NCBI RefSeq assembly: GCF_902686445.1
Contig: NC_062227.1
Coordinates: 17,683,678 to 17,747,677 of the forward strand
Length of the DNA: 64,000 nucleotides
Source of the DNA: Sciurus carolinensis
Lineage: Eukaryota; Chordata; Mammalia; Rodentia; Sciuridae
Direction of reading: 5' to 3'
The notes beneath the pieces are model-generated. The model saw nothing but the letters and a program-made list of their open reading frames with translations. It did no database searches and was not told where the DNA came from. Made by a program: the position numbers and the translations under genes. The stretch's first letter is position 1, and every line of letters starts with the position of its first letter. Below, in pieces: positions 35,775-47,637 of this stretch.

Positions 35775-36160
35775 CTGAGGTAATACCCTTTTGAGCATTT
35801 GTGAGCCACATATGGCACCATCACCACTCAATCTCACGCACAATGGTAACCAGTGAGTGTGGACACCATTTTCAGTCCCTCTGATAAGGTCGGCAGAACC
35901 TTCTGGGTAGCATTTGTAATAATCTACCATTCCCTGCATGCTCCTGGCCAATGTAATAAGTCACCAGAAAAACACGATCTACTTGATTTCATTCAGGAGC
36001 TGAGACTAGTTTCCTTCCCTTACTGACATGCTGAGAACAGGTGGATACTCATGGCACCTTGGGGCCAGGAGCATCAGTGGGGGATAGAGAGCATCAGTAT
36101 CTGGGCACATCTGCAGCATGCTGGTCAGAAAATCAGTGAGAATAAAGAAGATTCCCTCAA
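35775..36160. other. Unidentified spacer right of ERV-C
   Basis: About 390 bp that match neither satellite nor any LTR in the window. Minus-strand open frames (35748-35951 and 36006-36233) have no recognised motif. It joins at about 36161 to the AT-rich segment. Confidence 0.5.
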
Positions 36161-38150
36161 CATTGTCCAGGTTATCATGAATGTAAACCCAACATTTAGT
36201 AGAGATCTCTATACTTCTGTTACTACCAAACATAGATTAAGCCTACCTGTGTCTGTAGGCCTTAAACTGACTAAAACTTCTGACTCTGGTAGTTTCTCTT
36301 GATAGTTATCAGGGACATTTGCCTAAGAATCTCTTTTTTTGCTTTTAGTTGTTGTTCTAGTGGGCTAACACAAGTGTACATCTTAAGTTACATTTAAGTA
36401 TTATTTCTTTTAAATGCCCACGAATGGCTATATTTTGGTTTTAATTGTTTTGCTAGGTGTTTAAGATCAAGTTGGTCAAAGTGACCTGTTCCTGTCTGTT
36501 AAAGAGTCAACTCTGTTCCCACAGGGGTCACTAATAGAGAACTTAAGAGCAGCTTCTTATCTCCATTAGTGTCATTGGTTAGGCAGGGTCTCCTCGATGA
36601 GGTAGATTCCCTTGAAAATACCAGGTATGTCTCCCTTTTTCCATGACCCTACTCTGCAGCAGGTGCAGTGAGTTGCTTCTCCTCTAGTGGCCTCATCAAT
36701 CTCCTTGATCAGGAGGTTGTGTGACCCAGAGTTGCAAACCTCATTAAAGAAGTCCTCTTGTTCCCTGGGTTCAGGCTGACTTTGAGGGCAAGACCCAAAT
36801 ATGGAGTTTTCTTGACCTCTGTATTTAATCTCAATCTGTAAGTTTGATCTTAACCATCAAGCAAGTCAGTCTCACCAGTCATAAAGTAAGAGTATTGGGC
36901 TTTAGCTTCAATGTCTATAACTTTACAGTTATTTAACCCCTTTTATCTAATTGGGGTTTACATTACATGTCCTATAGCTGATGGCTTACTATTCCAAGTT
37001 AATTTACAGTGTTTGCTCTTGAAGCAGTACTTCTGCAAAATATTGATCAGGCAACAATTAGAGTTTACAAGAAAAATACAAAATGTAATCACCAACAGTA
37101 AAACATTCAGTTTGTGCAATAGCTATCTTGAGTTTTGGCTGAGTTATTCATTATATCCCCTGGTTGTGATCACAGTAATCTTTACAACAAACATTAAATT
37201 TTGAACACAACTTTAAATGAGTTAAAGTCTGGCTTACTTTGGAGCAATTCTGACGTGCAGCAGGGTTGTGAGGCAGAGCCTAATCTCAGGTAAGGCGGGG
37301 CTTTTCACATATCTTAGGTAAAATGTTTTAATCCTGAAGCTAATTTTTCCTTTTTTGTCATGACCAGCATGACCAAATATTCAAGTTCAATGAGGGGCAA
37401 AGGAGTATTAGAAAATAAATGGTTATAAACACAGATTTTGAAGATTAAGCTGAGATCAGATGGAGCTCTGTTCTCTGAAGCAAATGCAGATCTAGAGTTA
37501 TGTCAGCAATCTTTATATATGTGCAATGTTAGGTTCCAAAGTTACTGTAAGATGGGCAGGAACCAGAGAAGGGAGCTGAAGAACACTGGTTATCTAGCAA
37601 AAGAATTCCTTCCTGCCCAAGAGCTGTGTGCCTGAGATCAATGTACTGCCACAGCAGTTAGGCATCTTGTGCCCCTGCACAGGAATACTACCAGGCACCA
37701 GGCATGCCACAGCCATGAGGTCATCAGAGACCCCAATCTCAGTCACTGTTGTCCCATTTTTGCTACTGTGCATTACACTCTTTCTTAAATGTCATTTTAA
37801 GAAGTTTACATATGTTGACTCCTGAGTCTATATGAACATTAGTTCACACAACTTAATATTATATCTAAAACATGAATTAAAGAAAGGCTGAGAGAGCTTT
37901 TCAGTTTCCTTTTGTGTGGCAAAGTGGTAAAATGCTTTCATGCTTAAACTTTAAACAAATCAGGCTCTCAATAACATTTAGAAATACATTTAACAAATTT
38001 TACATATACCCTACTGATGACAGGTCCTATAATAGAACATTAAATGATAGGTTTACCATTACAGACAAGTTTAATTTGGAGAATAGCAGATTGATAAATT
38101 TTCTGCTTTAAAGACTTGTATACCCAGAAAATATGAACACAATTAATATA
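36161..38150 (-). repeat. Third copy of the AT-rich ERV-associated segment
   Basis: Colinear with the left inverted-repeat arm (about 3786-5910) and reverse-complementary to the right arm and spacer (about 6105-8400). It contains the same landmarks: a 'ctcagtcactgttgtccc' stretch (about 37740), 'gctttagcttcaatgt' (36900) and 'gttaaagtctgg' (37215). No env remnant or LTR follows on the left, so the copy is cut at 36161. No coding potential is seen. Confidence 0.8.
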
Positions 38151-38800
38151 CAAAGAATAATGTTTTTAAGTATGTTACTCCATGGAATAACTATGTAAAT
38201 TAATTAGATGTCTCTAACAAGCACATTTGAGTAATCCCATACATGTCAACTCTAATCCACTCATCTTATTGTAAAAAAAAAAAAGATATCAGACAAGTGT
38301 AAAGAAACAAGATGTCAGACAAGTGTAAACACTATTTGCCATCTCTTTCCTGTTGAAGAAATGTCCTAGAAAAATCGATATTAGACATTTTATAAACATC
38401 AATATTTTATTAGTGTGAGTAACTAGAGACTTGTGAGTTAATTTTAAAGACATTTTACTTCTATTAGTTTACTCAATTTAAATTGAACCTCTTTAAATCA
38501 CATGAACTAAAAATATTTGAATCCATTTTTAAAATTTTAATTTTTATGCATGCTTATATTTAACACAAGAGTAAAGGCCTTGTAATATTTATCTCCATTG
38601 CAATGTAACAGATGTTCAAATATAACTCTAGAGTTGGATAAAAAGAACTGATCAAAAATCATTAACCTAGGTATGTAGGATCAAAATTGTGAACTCAAAA
38701 ATATAGCATTTAAGAAAAACAAAAGTCCTAAAAGAAAAATGATAGTGGTCATTAATTAAAGCATGAGAAAATGAGGAGAGAAAAGGTGAAAGGGAAAAAA
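38151..38800. other. AT-rich non-coding stretch
   Basis: Very AT-rich, without ORFs or repeats recognised elsewhere in the window. It lies between the third AT-rich copy and the LTR-E leader and may be the interior of the same non-coding ERV, but nothing in the sequence proves that. Confidence 0.4.
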
Positions 38801-39785
38801 GTATTATGAGTTGTAGCCCAGGAGAAATTTAAAATGGACACTTTTTTCCTTGGGTTTGAGACTGGTCTCCCACTGCACCTTCCTCCATTTACATTTCAAC
38901 ATAAGCCTTGACTGAGATCTGAATCTGAAAGGGGCTAAAATGTTCTAGCAGAAACTTGATGCTTATGTCCTCTTAACACTTTTTCCTGGTTAGTGATTAA
39001 TTTAGGTTTGGATGCAGAAAATTATGAAAAAATTATCTCCCACTACTTGTGGGGAATGGGGCTGCTCATATTACATGGGGGAGCAGGGGAAGATGGAGAA
39101 GCAGGGTCTGGAGGCGCTTCAGTCTGCAGGAAGAACCAAGAAGCAAGAAAGAAGAACTTGAAGATAAGGAATTCCTTTCCATCTGCCCACTTGCTCATGG
39201 AAGCTGTGTGGCATTACACAAATGAATTTTGATGGATTAAGTTGGGGGTTGGGCAAAAGGTTCCCAGGGTTAAATCTGCCAAATTGGAGGACCCACATTC
39301 CATGGTGGGGACTGATACAGCAGAGTCTGTGCCCTGGCATCCCGAGGCCACAGAGTAGTCCACTGCAGATGAGAAGGTGGCACATAGATAGTGTCATCAC
39401 ACAAACATCAATCTAGGGCCAGGCAAAAACTGAGAAAAGTTGAGGACCTGAAATCAGGGTTTTCATGTGCGAGTGTGAGAGCGCGAGATGAGCCTCAACC
39501 CTGAGAGAGAATCTCAATAAAATCAGGAATCCACCTGGCAGATAAGACCAACTATAGGGGCCTGCTCTAACTATAAAAGTTGTGGATGGGGTTACCCCCA
39601 CCCCTCAGCTGCCTGGAGGGTATAAATCGGCCTAGGGGAACAGGCCTAGAGGACTCACCAATTTGAAGTCCGGTGATGAATGCAGAGCAGAGCTTCCAGG
39701 CAGAATGGAAGGTGGGGCTGTGTTCAGGGGGCACTGGGGTTTAGATGGGATTCCACTCGCTTAAAAGAGACAGTGGAAGATCCCA
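38801..39785 (-). other. Leader/internal region of the LTR-E element
   Basis: Read on the minus strand, this follows the LTR-E primer site. A strong splice-donor-like GGTGAGT lies near 39655, and a G-rich tract follows near 39590-39605. No gag-like frame is seen, so the element is either non-coding or truncated. Confidence 0.5.
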
Positions 39786-39803
39786 TCCCAAGTCATGGCA
39801 CCA
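39786..39803 (-). other. LTR-E primer-binding site (TGGTGCC type)
   Basis: Sense sequence directly inside the LTR begins TTGGTGCCATGAC. The TGGTGCC start is the CCA-complement form of a retroviral primer site. The rest does not match one tRNA well enough to name it. Confidence 0.55.
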
Positions 39804-39804
39804 A

Positions 39805-40182
39805 TGTAAGGAATCCCACGGAAACCACGCCGGACACAGAAATCACATAAGGGAGTTTACTAAGCAAACAGAGTGTCTCCCTGCAGGGTAAGAGAGAAAA
39901 TGAGAGGAAAAGAGATAATGAGATAGGGCATGTGCTAGAGAGAATGTGAAAGCCAGGAGGATAGGGAAAGTGAGGAGAGATAGAAGAATGAGAAAAGATG
40001 GCAGGGTAGCTACAGTAAAGCAATAGAATTCCACCGGGCTAACAGGGGACCAATATCGGAGAAGGACACTTGCAAGCCGACTGATGAACCAATAGCTAGC
40101 TAGGATGTTCACAGATTGACAAGTGGTTGGGAGGCAGGGAAAATGGCTGCAACAGAAAGGGTGGGGAAAGCAGCTTTGTACA
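39805..40182 (-). mobile_element. LTR-E
   Basis: 378 bp, TG...CA bounded. On the minus strand it starts TGTACAAAGC, has two ATTGG (inverted CCAAT) elements and ends ...GATTCCTTACA next to the primer site. No second copy occurs in the window. SatB starts directly at its outer edge (40183). Confidence 0.75.
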
Positions 40183-41384
40183 TTACACCTCTGACCATCA
40201 CAATTGAGCTGGTACTTGTTCTCCCTCTTGGTCTGAAGCAGCCAGGAGCGGAAGTTTCTCTGGTTACCATGGAAACCCTGACACCATCGTTCTGTCAGGC
40301 ATTTCCTCTGTGACCTCAGGTGGAATCTGAGGTGTGGATGCCAGTTCATGCTAACCACTCCTCAAACTGTTGCTGGAGGCTTGGATAAACCCTCTGGGGA
40401 GTGAATCCAACTGTTCTACAATTTGAGCCTGGAATGATCTAGCCATTCACACCCGGCCTTCCCAAGATGTCTGCCTGCCCATTGCACCTAGATAGAGGAG
40501 CTATTTCATTTTCACTCTAATGTCACAGGAGCACTGGTAATCAAGTGAGGCATTTTCCTGATTGTAACTGAGTGCAACTAAATCATTGAGAGATCAGGGA
40601 TATGAACTTCACCAATTTTCTAAGTGTAAAAATTCTTGAGAGTGAAAGCTACAAACATACCGAGAGGAAGATTGAAATTGGAAGAGAAATGATTCCTTTG
40701 TGCCAGCAAATATGGATCCTGGGAACCCAGAACCTGACAGCCATCAACACTTACCTCTGCCTGTTAATATTTCCTGACATCATCTGGCTAAGTTGATGAG
40801 GCATTCCCTCATTGAAGGCATATGGCCTTTTCCTGGAGAAACACCTTCTTGTACCACACACCTTCTTGAGATGAAAGGCAAGATCGAGAACCAGTGCTGG
40901 CTTTTGCATTTTGAACAGCACTCTGCTGGGTAGAATTTTGCAAAGTAAAATGCCCAAAGGAAAAGTAGAAAAAAAAAAGGATCAAGGAAAGTGTCAGTAG
41001 ATAGTGAATATAATGGCTGGGGATGCAACAGTGAAAGATCTGCTAAATCTCCTTTCATACTAACAAACTGATCATACTCTAATACCCACAGTGTCTGGTA
41101 TCTCCTCAAGCCCTGTCCTATGGGGGTCACTAATATCATTTTCTGCTCAGGGATCAGCTACAACTGGTTTCCTCCTTAAGTAAAGACAGGATAATTCTTT
41201 CCTTCAGGACACACCCCTAGACTGTGGGTCTTGAGATGCAAAAAAGGTTATTTGCAAGATTGTTGTGAAAAGGGGAATTAAGAATTCCTTAGTCATTGAT
41301 GGACATTGTCTAGGTTTGCTTCTTGCATAGACCTTCACAGACACAGAACCTGAGTGGATCAACTCATGTAACTTAAAGGAGTTC

Positions 41385-41495
41385 TTCCTGTACTGACAAT
41401 ATAGCCCATCCTGCAGGGTGCTGGCTTTGCAGGTAGGAAGGCCAGGGTTCAAATCCCCAGCATCATGGGATTGGAAAGAAAATAAGAGAAAACAC
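41385..41495 (+). mobile_element. Embedded ID-like SINE, SatB unit 1
   Basis: A decayed A-box region (atatagccc) and a B box GGGTTCAAATCCCC at 41445-41459, then CAGCATC and an A-rich tail. It sits at the same place as the SINEs in units 2-5. Confidence 0.75.
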
Positions 41496-43806
41496 TTCTG
41501 TGTATGCAAACCTTCTATCCTCTCAATCATTTTATTGTGCTCCTGTTACTCAACGAAATCAACTCTTTTCAAGAACTAACAGTTTCACCTGCAAGCAATA
41601 TCCATTGACTCCATGAGCTGCACTCAGAGAGTAGTGCATCCCCAGTCACCTGCATTCTTTCAGAATATGTGTTCCTTCACATCTTTCAACTCCCATTTGT
41701 TCAGATGTTACATCTCAATCATGAGTATGCTCTGACCATCTTTTCCAGCAAACCCTTCTGATAGGCAATGTATATCAGGTAGCACTGGCACAAAATTCAA
41801 ATTGACACCTCACTGGCCCTTGCAAATTTTGAGACTTTTTGGACACTCACAGACTGCGAATGAAGGGGACTTCCACACCAGAGCATTTGCCATGTGAACC
41901 ACAAGGTCAACTGAAAAACCAACATGTGAAGACAAAAGACATCCGGGCCTGGTCCTGATTTCCTAGAGAGTTTTATTTTGTATTGGCTTGCTTATGACTT
42001 GATGACAAATGGTAGGAATTGGGAATGAATTCCTGTTAGTTTGTGCTGATAGCATTCAGGAGAAAGGGGGGAATTAGATCCTACTCTCCCACTATCTTTG
42101 GGGCTCCTGTGTCCAAAGGAGTGGAGCAATTGTACAGACTCTTGCTAAATTTGACGGATGTTGTAAATAGATGCACTGTAGAAGAGAAAAAAATTATATG
42201 TTTTTCTCATGTTTACCACAAATCTGTTGAATTACTGGATTGTGATTTGTACGGTAATGGGAAAAAGTAAAAAAACTTTCATTGCAAGAACTCACACTGA
42301 AAGAATGAAGCCGAGACATTAGGCAAGTTGAAGATTGGTGGTGGGTAACAGCAAGTCAAGAAATAAAAAGCATTAGACAATTTGAAAATGACTGTGCTAC
42401 AAGTTTCCTGCTCAGTAAATCCAATTCGACATTTGGATATTCTTGAACCACTCCTGTTTTGATGTTCAGTTTTGGGTCTTCAATTTTGCATTTTGCACAG
42501 CTGTTTCTGTTCACATTTGTGATGTCGTGCTGCAGTCTTTATTTCCTGAGCTGTGTTCAATGCTGCATATTCCAAGTTCAACTCGTTTAAATTGTAGTTC
42601 ATGGGTGTATGGGCTGTGTTTTAAAGAAAGCCTTTTCTCATGGTTCCTGTGCCAGAAAAAGTATGAAACAGCATATGTATAATCAGCAGTCCTTTGAGAG
42701 CAAGAAGAAAGAGCCATGACTTTTCAAGGGCTTTGACATCCTTGCAAGGGGAATTATGGTCTGTAATGATGGTTGCTTACAGAATGAACTGGCAAGTACT
42801 ACTTCTTGTATTTGTACAATGTTGAACCTGAAGACTTGTCGTGGAATGTGAGGGTGGATGATAGTGGCTGAATAGTTTTAGAATGTCTCTTCATTGAAGT
42901 AGGCTTTCAGCACCAAAAGCCTTCTGCTTTGGGTGCCAACAAAACGTCCTTGTTCCCCCTCTTTGAATATTCATCTTGGAAGCTTTCATCATAGCCCTGT
43001 CAGCCTGGTTCAAGTTCCAATCTGGTGTTATGCCATGTGATGCTGTGTTACCCATGCCATCAGCATGCTCTTCTGTCATCCACTGGCTTGTAGGCAGCAT
43101 CCTCCTGGGGCTGCTAAGAGGACTGGTGGAAATTTTCCAGAGGGCCTTGGGCCAGGCTGGCACTAGTTTGTTCAAGAGAAAGAACGCACGTGTGAACAGA
43201 GAGCCCAGACATTTTTGCTTCTCGAGGTGAGTTGCAGTAGCCCTGGAAGTTCCCAACATGTAAATTTCTGAGTGCACTTTAGGTGTAAGGCCAGAGTCAA
43301 GGAGGTCTGGCCTTGCAGGTGTAGTGAGCACAGAATATCTTTCCTGGCATATAAGCACCATCCTTCCTCCGTACAATATCCTGAGTGACTACCTCCCTGA
43401 CACTATATAAGCTTTCAGATGATGCATTCACCTTCACCCAGAGGACCCACTTCCCACGTTCCAGCTATCACCTGGCTGATCTTTCTCAGAAAAAAAGGAG
43501 CCACACACAAGATTGGATGTGAAGTGTACCAAATCATAGATCACTTAACCCACCATGCTCACTGCATGCTCCACTGCCAAGAGCTCTCACCAGACATTTT
43601 TGGTGTGGTTTCTAGGACCCTAGGGTTGTTTTCTGAGTAGGATATTCTGGGTTTGCCCAGTCCTGGAGGATTGAGTTAGAAAGGAAATAGTCCTGGATTC
43701 GGTTTTCAGCTTGCTGATCCACGTATCGCTGAGCACATTCACCCAAACAGGCACTTTTGCGGTGTAACTGCCTGTTGTCATGTTTTCAGGTGCGGAAAAA
43801 TGAGTG

Positions 43807-43822
43807 CAGCGACACCTAGCAG
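43807..43822 (-). promoter_or_regulatory. CTCF-like motif, SatB unit 1/2 (13 of 16)
   Basis: On the minus strand it matches the core consensus CCASYAGRKGGCRSYR at 13 of 16 positions, differing at positions 2, 3 and 11. Binding is not shown. Confidence 0.35.
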
Positions 43823-45174
43823 ACCTGAAGTTTAGTGTGAGCTCTCAGAAATCAGAGGAGTTTCTTTTCCTGCCTTGTCCTGAAGGGATCCAGGGACCAA
43901 GGTCTGTGCTCTCCTGGCTGATGAGGCTAGAATCAAATTTGGAAAACCTCAGTTCCCTGGCACTCACTCCTGTCTTATTTCCTCTGACCATCACAACTGG
44001 GCTAGTGTATGTTTTCCCTCTTGGTCTGAACAGCAAGGAGTGGAAGCTTCTCTGGTTGCCATGGGAAACCTGACGCCATCATGCTATCAGACATTTCTTC
44101 TGTGACATCAGGCGGAAACTGCAATGTTGGCCCCAGTTCACGGTTGCCACTCCTCAAACTCTGTGTTGCTCCAGGTTTGGAGAAACCCTCTAAGGATTGA
44201 ATCCAACTGTTCTCCAATTGGAGACGGGATCACCTTGCCATTCACACCCGACCATCGTGATGCCTGCCCATTCCACATGGATAGAGGAGCTCTTTTATTT
44301 TTGCTTTCATGTCACATGAGCTCTGATAACCAAGTGAGGCCTTGTCCTGATTGTAACTGAGTACAACTGAATCATTGAGAGATTAGGGATATGAGCTTCG
44401 CCATTTTCTAACTTTAAAAATCTTGACAGTGAAAGCTACAAACATACTGAGAGGAAGATTGAAATTGGATGAGAAATGTTTCCTTTTTGCCAGCAAATAT
44501 GGGTCCTGGGAACCCAGATCCTGAAGGCCATCACCACTTGCCTTTGCCTGTTAAGATTTCCTGGCATCATCTGCCCAGTTGATGAGGAATTCCCTCATTG
44601 AAGGCAACTGGCCTCTCCCAGGAGAAACATCTTCTGTACTTCACACCTTCTTGAGATGATAGGAAAGATCCAGACCCAGCACTGGCATGTGCATTTTGAA
44701 CAGCACTCTGCTGGGTAGAATTTTGCAAAGTAAAATGCCGAAAAAAAAAGTAGAAAAAAAAAAAGGATCAAAGACAGTGTCAGTAGATTGTGAATATAAT
44801 GGCTGGGGATGCAGTTGCGAATGAACCATTAAATCTCCTTTCATACTATCAACCTGAGCATATCCTAATGCCCACATAGTCTGGCCTCTCCTCATGCCCT
44901 GTTCTCCATGGATCACTGATATTATTTTCTGCTCAGGGATCAGCTACAACTGGTTTCCTCCTTAAATAAAAATGGGACAATTCTTTCCCTCAGGACACAC
45001 CCCTAGACTGTGGGTCTTGAGATGCAAAAAAGCTAATTTGCAAGATTATTGTGAAAAGTGGAATTAAGAATTCCTTAGTCATTGATTGGCTTTGTCTAGG
45101 TTTGCTTCTTGAATAGACCTTCACAGATACAGAACCTGAGTGGATCAAGTCATGTACCTTAAAATGGCTCTTCC

Positions 45175-45285
45175 TGTGCTGAAAATACAGCCAATCTTGT
45201 AGGGCGCTGGCTTTGAAAAAGGGAAGGCCAGAGTTCAAATCCCCAGCACCATGGGATTGGAAAGAAAACAAGAAAAACCACTTCT
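45175..45285 (+). mobile_element. Embedded ID-like SINE, SatB unit 2
   Basis: B box-like GAGTTCAAATCCCC near 45231-45244, then CAGCACC and an A-rich tail. Orthologous to the unit 1 copy. Confidence 0.75.
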
Positions 45286-47621
45286 GTGTGTGCATACCTT
45301 CTATTCTCTCAATTGCTTTCTTGTCCTCCTCTGTTACTCAATGGTATCAACCATTTTCAAGAAGTAGCATGTTCACCTGCAAGCAGCATCCATTGACTCC
45401 TTTCAACCGTGAGATTCACTCAAAAGAAGCAGTGCATCCCCAGTCACCTGCATTCCTTCAAGTACATGTTCCTTCACATCTTTCAACTCTCATTTGTTCA
45501 GATGTTACATCCCAAAAAAAATCATAAGCATGCTATGACAATCTTTTTTCCAGCAAATTCTTCTGATAGGCAATGTACATCAGGTTGCAGTGGCATGAAA
45601 TTCAAATTGACACCTCACTGCCCCTTGCAAATTTTGAGGCTTTTTGGATACACTCCCAGGCTGCCAATGAAGGGGACTTCTGAATCAGAGCATTTGCCAT
45701 ATGAAGCACAAGGTCAACTGAAAACTAACAAGTGAAGAGAAAAGACAGCCCCACTTGGTCTTGATTTCCTAGTCAGTTTTCTTTGGTATTGGCTTGTTTC
45801 TGACTTGATAAAAAGTGGGAGGATTTGGGACTGAATCCCTGTTATTTTGTGCTGAAAACATTCAGGAAAAAGGGGGAATTTAATACTTACTCTCCCACTG
45901 TCTTTGGAGCTCCAGTGTCCAAAGAAATGGAGCACTTGTACAGACTCTTGCTAAATTTGATGGATGTCCTCAAGAGATGAACTGTAAAAGAGGTAAAAGC
46001 ATATGTTGTTCTCATGTTTACCACAGATCTGGGAATTACTGGATTGTGATTTGCAGGGTAACGGGGGGGGGGGACATTCATTGCAAGAGCTAACACCAAA
46101 AGAAGGAACTCAGAGAAATTAGGCAAATTGAAGGTTGGTGGTGGGTAGCAGCTCGTCAAGAAATAAGAAGTATTAGACAATTTGAAAATGCCTGTGGTAC
46201 AAGTTTTCTGCTCAGTAAGTATGATCCCATATTCAGATATTCTTGAATCATTCCTGTTTTGATGTTCAGTTTTGGGTCTTCACTTTTGCATTTTGCACAG
46301 CTGTTTCTGTTTACATTTGTGATGTTCTGGTGCAGTCTCTATTTCCAGAGCTGAGTTCAGTGCTGCATATTCCAAATTCAACTCATTTATATTGTACTTC
46401 ATGGGTGTAAGTGCTGTATTTTATAGAAAGCCTTTTCTCATGGTTCCTTTTCCAGAAAAACTATGAATCAGCGTATGTATAATCATCTGTCCCTTGAGAG
46501 CAACAAGAAAGAGCCACAACTTTTCAAGGGCTTAGAGGTCCTTGCAAGGGGAATCAGGGTCTGTAATGATGGTTGCTTACAGAATGAACTGGCAAGTACT
46601 ACCTCCTGTATTTGTAGATTTTGTTGAACCTGAAGACATGTAGTGGAATTTGAGGGTGGACAATGATGACTGAATAGATTTAGAATGTTTCTTCATTGAA
46701 GTAGGCTTTAGCACCAACAGCCTTCTGCTTTGTGTGCCAATAAAATGTCCTTTCTCTCCCTCTTTGAATATTTATCTTGGAAGCTTTTCATCATAGCCCT
46801 TTCTGCATGGTTTATGTTTCAATCTGGAGTTATTCCTTGTGGTGCTGTGCTACCCATGCCATCAGCAGGCTGTCCTATCTTCCACTGGCTTGTAGTTGGC
46901 ATCCTTCTGTGGTTTCTAAGAGGAAATTTCTAAGTGGAAATTTTTCAGAGGTCCTTGATCCAGGCTGGCACTAGTCTGTTCAAGAGAGAGAACACATGTG
47001 TGAACACAGAGGACAGACATTTCTCTATCTCAAGTGAGTTGAGGTAACCCTTGAATTTCCTAGCATATTAATTTCTGAATGCAGCTTAGTTGTAAGGCCA
47101 CAGCTAAGGAGGTATGACCTTATAGGTGTAGTAAGGACAGAATATCTCTCCTGGCATGTCAGCACTACCCTATCCTCTGTACAACATCCTGAGTTAGTGA
47201 GTACCACAACACCATATAAGTCTTCAGAAGATGCATCCACCTTCACCTAGAAGACCCACTTCTCATGTTCCAGCTCTCACCTGGCTATACTTTCTTGGAA
47301 AGAAAGAGCAACTGACAAGATATGGTGTGAATTGTCCCAAATCATAGATCATTCAACCCACCATGCTCACTGCATGCTCCTCTGCAATGAGCTCTCACCA
47401 GCCATGATTCAGTATGGTTGCTAGGGCCCTAGGCTACTTTCTTGACTGGATATTCTGGTAGTGCCCAGTCATAGAGGAGTGCACTAGGAAGGATATAGCA
47501 CTGGAGCGGTGCTCAACTTGGTGATCTACTTGTCCCCAAGCCCATCCACCCAAGCAGGTCCACTGGAACTGGTGCAAGATAACTGCCTGCTTTCATGATG
47601 CCTGGGGCAGCCAAATGAGTG

Positions 47622-47637
47622 CAGGGAAACCTAGCGG
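47622..47637 (-). promoter_or_regulatory. CTCF-like motif, SatB unit 2/3 (12 of 16, decayed)
   Basis: Same position in the unit, with mismatches at positions 3, 10, 11 and 13. Probably no longer a binding site. Confidence 0.2.

Larger units (their letters stand above)
40188..43980 (+). repeat. SatB unit 1
   Basis: A complete 3793-bp unit. Landmarks in order: marker 40188, A-rich tract near 40970, embedded SINE about 41385-41495, poly-A microsatellite slot at about 42258, splice-donor-like GTGAGT at 43227, TATA-like tatataa at 43404, and CTCF-like site at 43807-43822. Confidence 0.85.

Noticed and set aside
26621..35783. GTAA at both outer ends of ERV-C as a target duplication
   Set aside because: The right-hand GTAA lies several bases beyond the aligned LTR end and the flanks are from different sequences, so the match is likely chance.
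35748..36233. Minus-strand open frames next to ERV-C as a possible captured gene
   Set aside because: Short, in different frames, without any recognised motif, and one overlaps the LTR end. Kept only as unidentified spacer.
41445..41459. tRNA gene suggested by the GGTTCAAATCCCC B box (and equivalents in other units)
   Set aside because: No cloverleaf can be completed and an A-rich tail follows. These are SINEs.
41204..41530. Recurrent ~100-codon minus-strand frame across the SINE region (also 44990-45295)
   Set aside because: It is open only in two units and spans the embedded SINE. Similarity between the copies is explained by tandem duplication.
42891..43376. 161-codon minus-strand open frame in SatB unit 1
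   Set aside because: The homologous positions in units 2-5 are broken by different stops and indels, so no frame is conserved. It overlaps landmarks that are conserved as DNA only.
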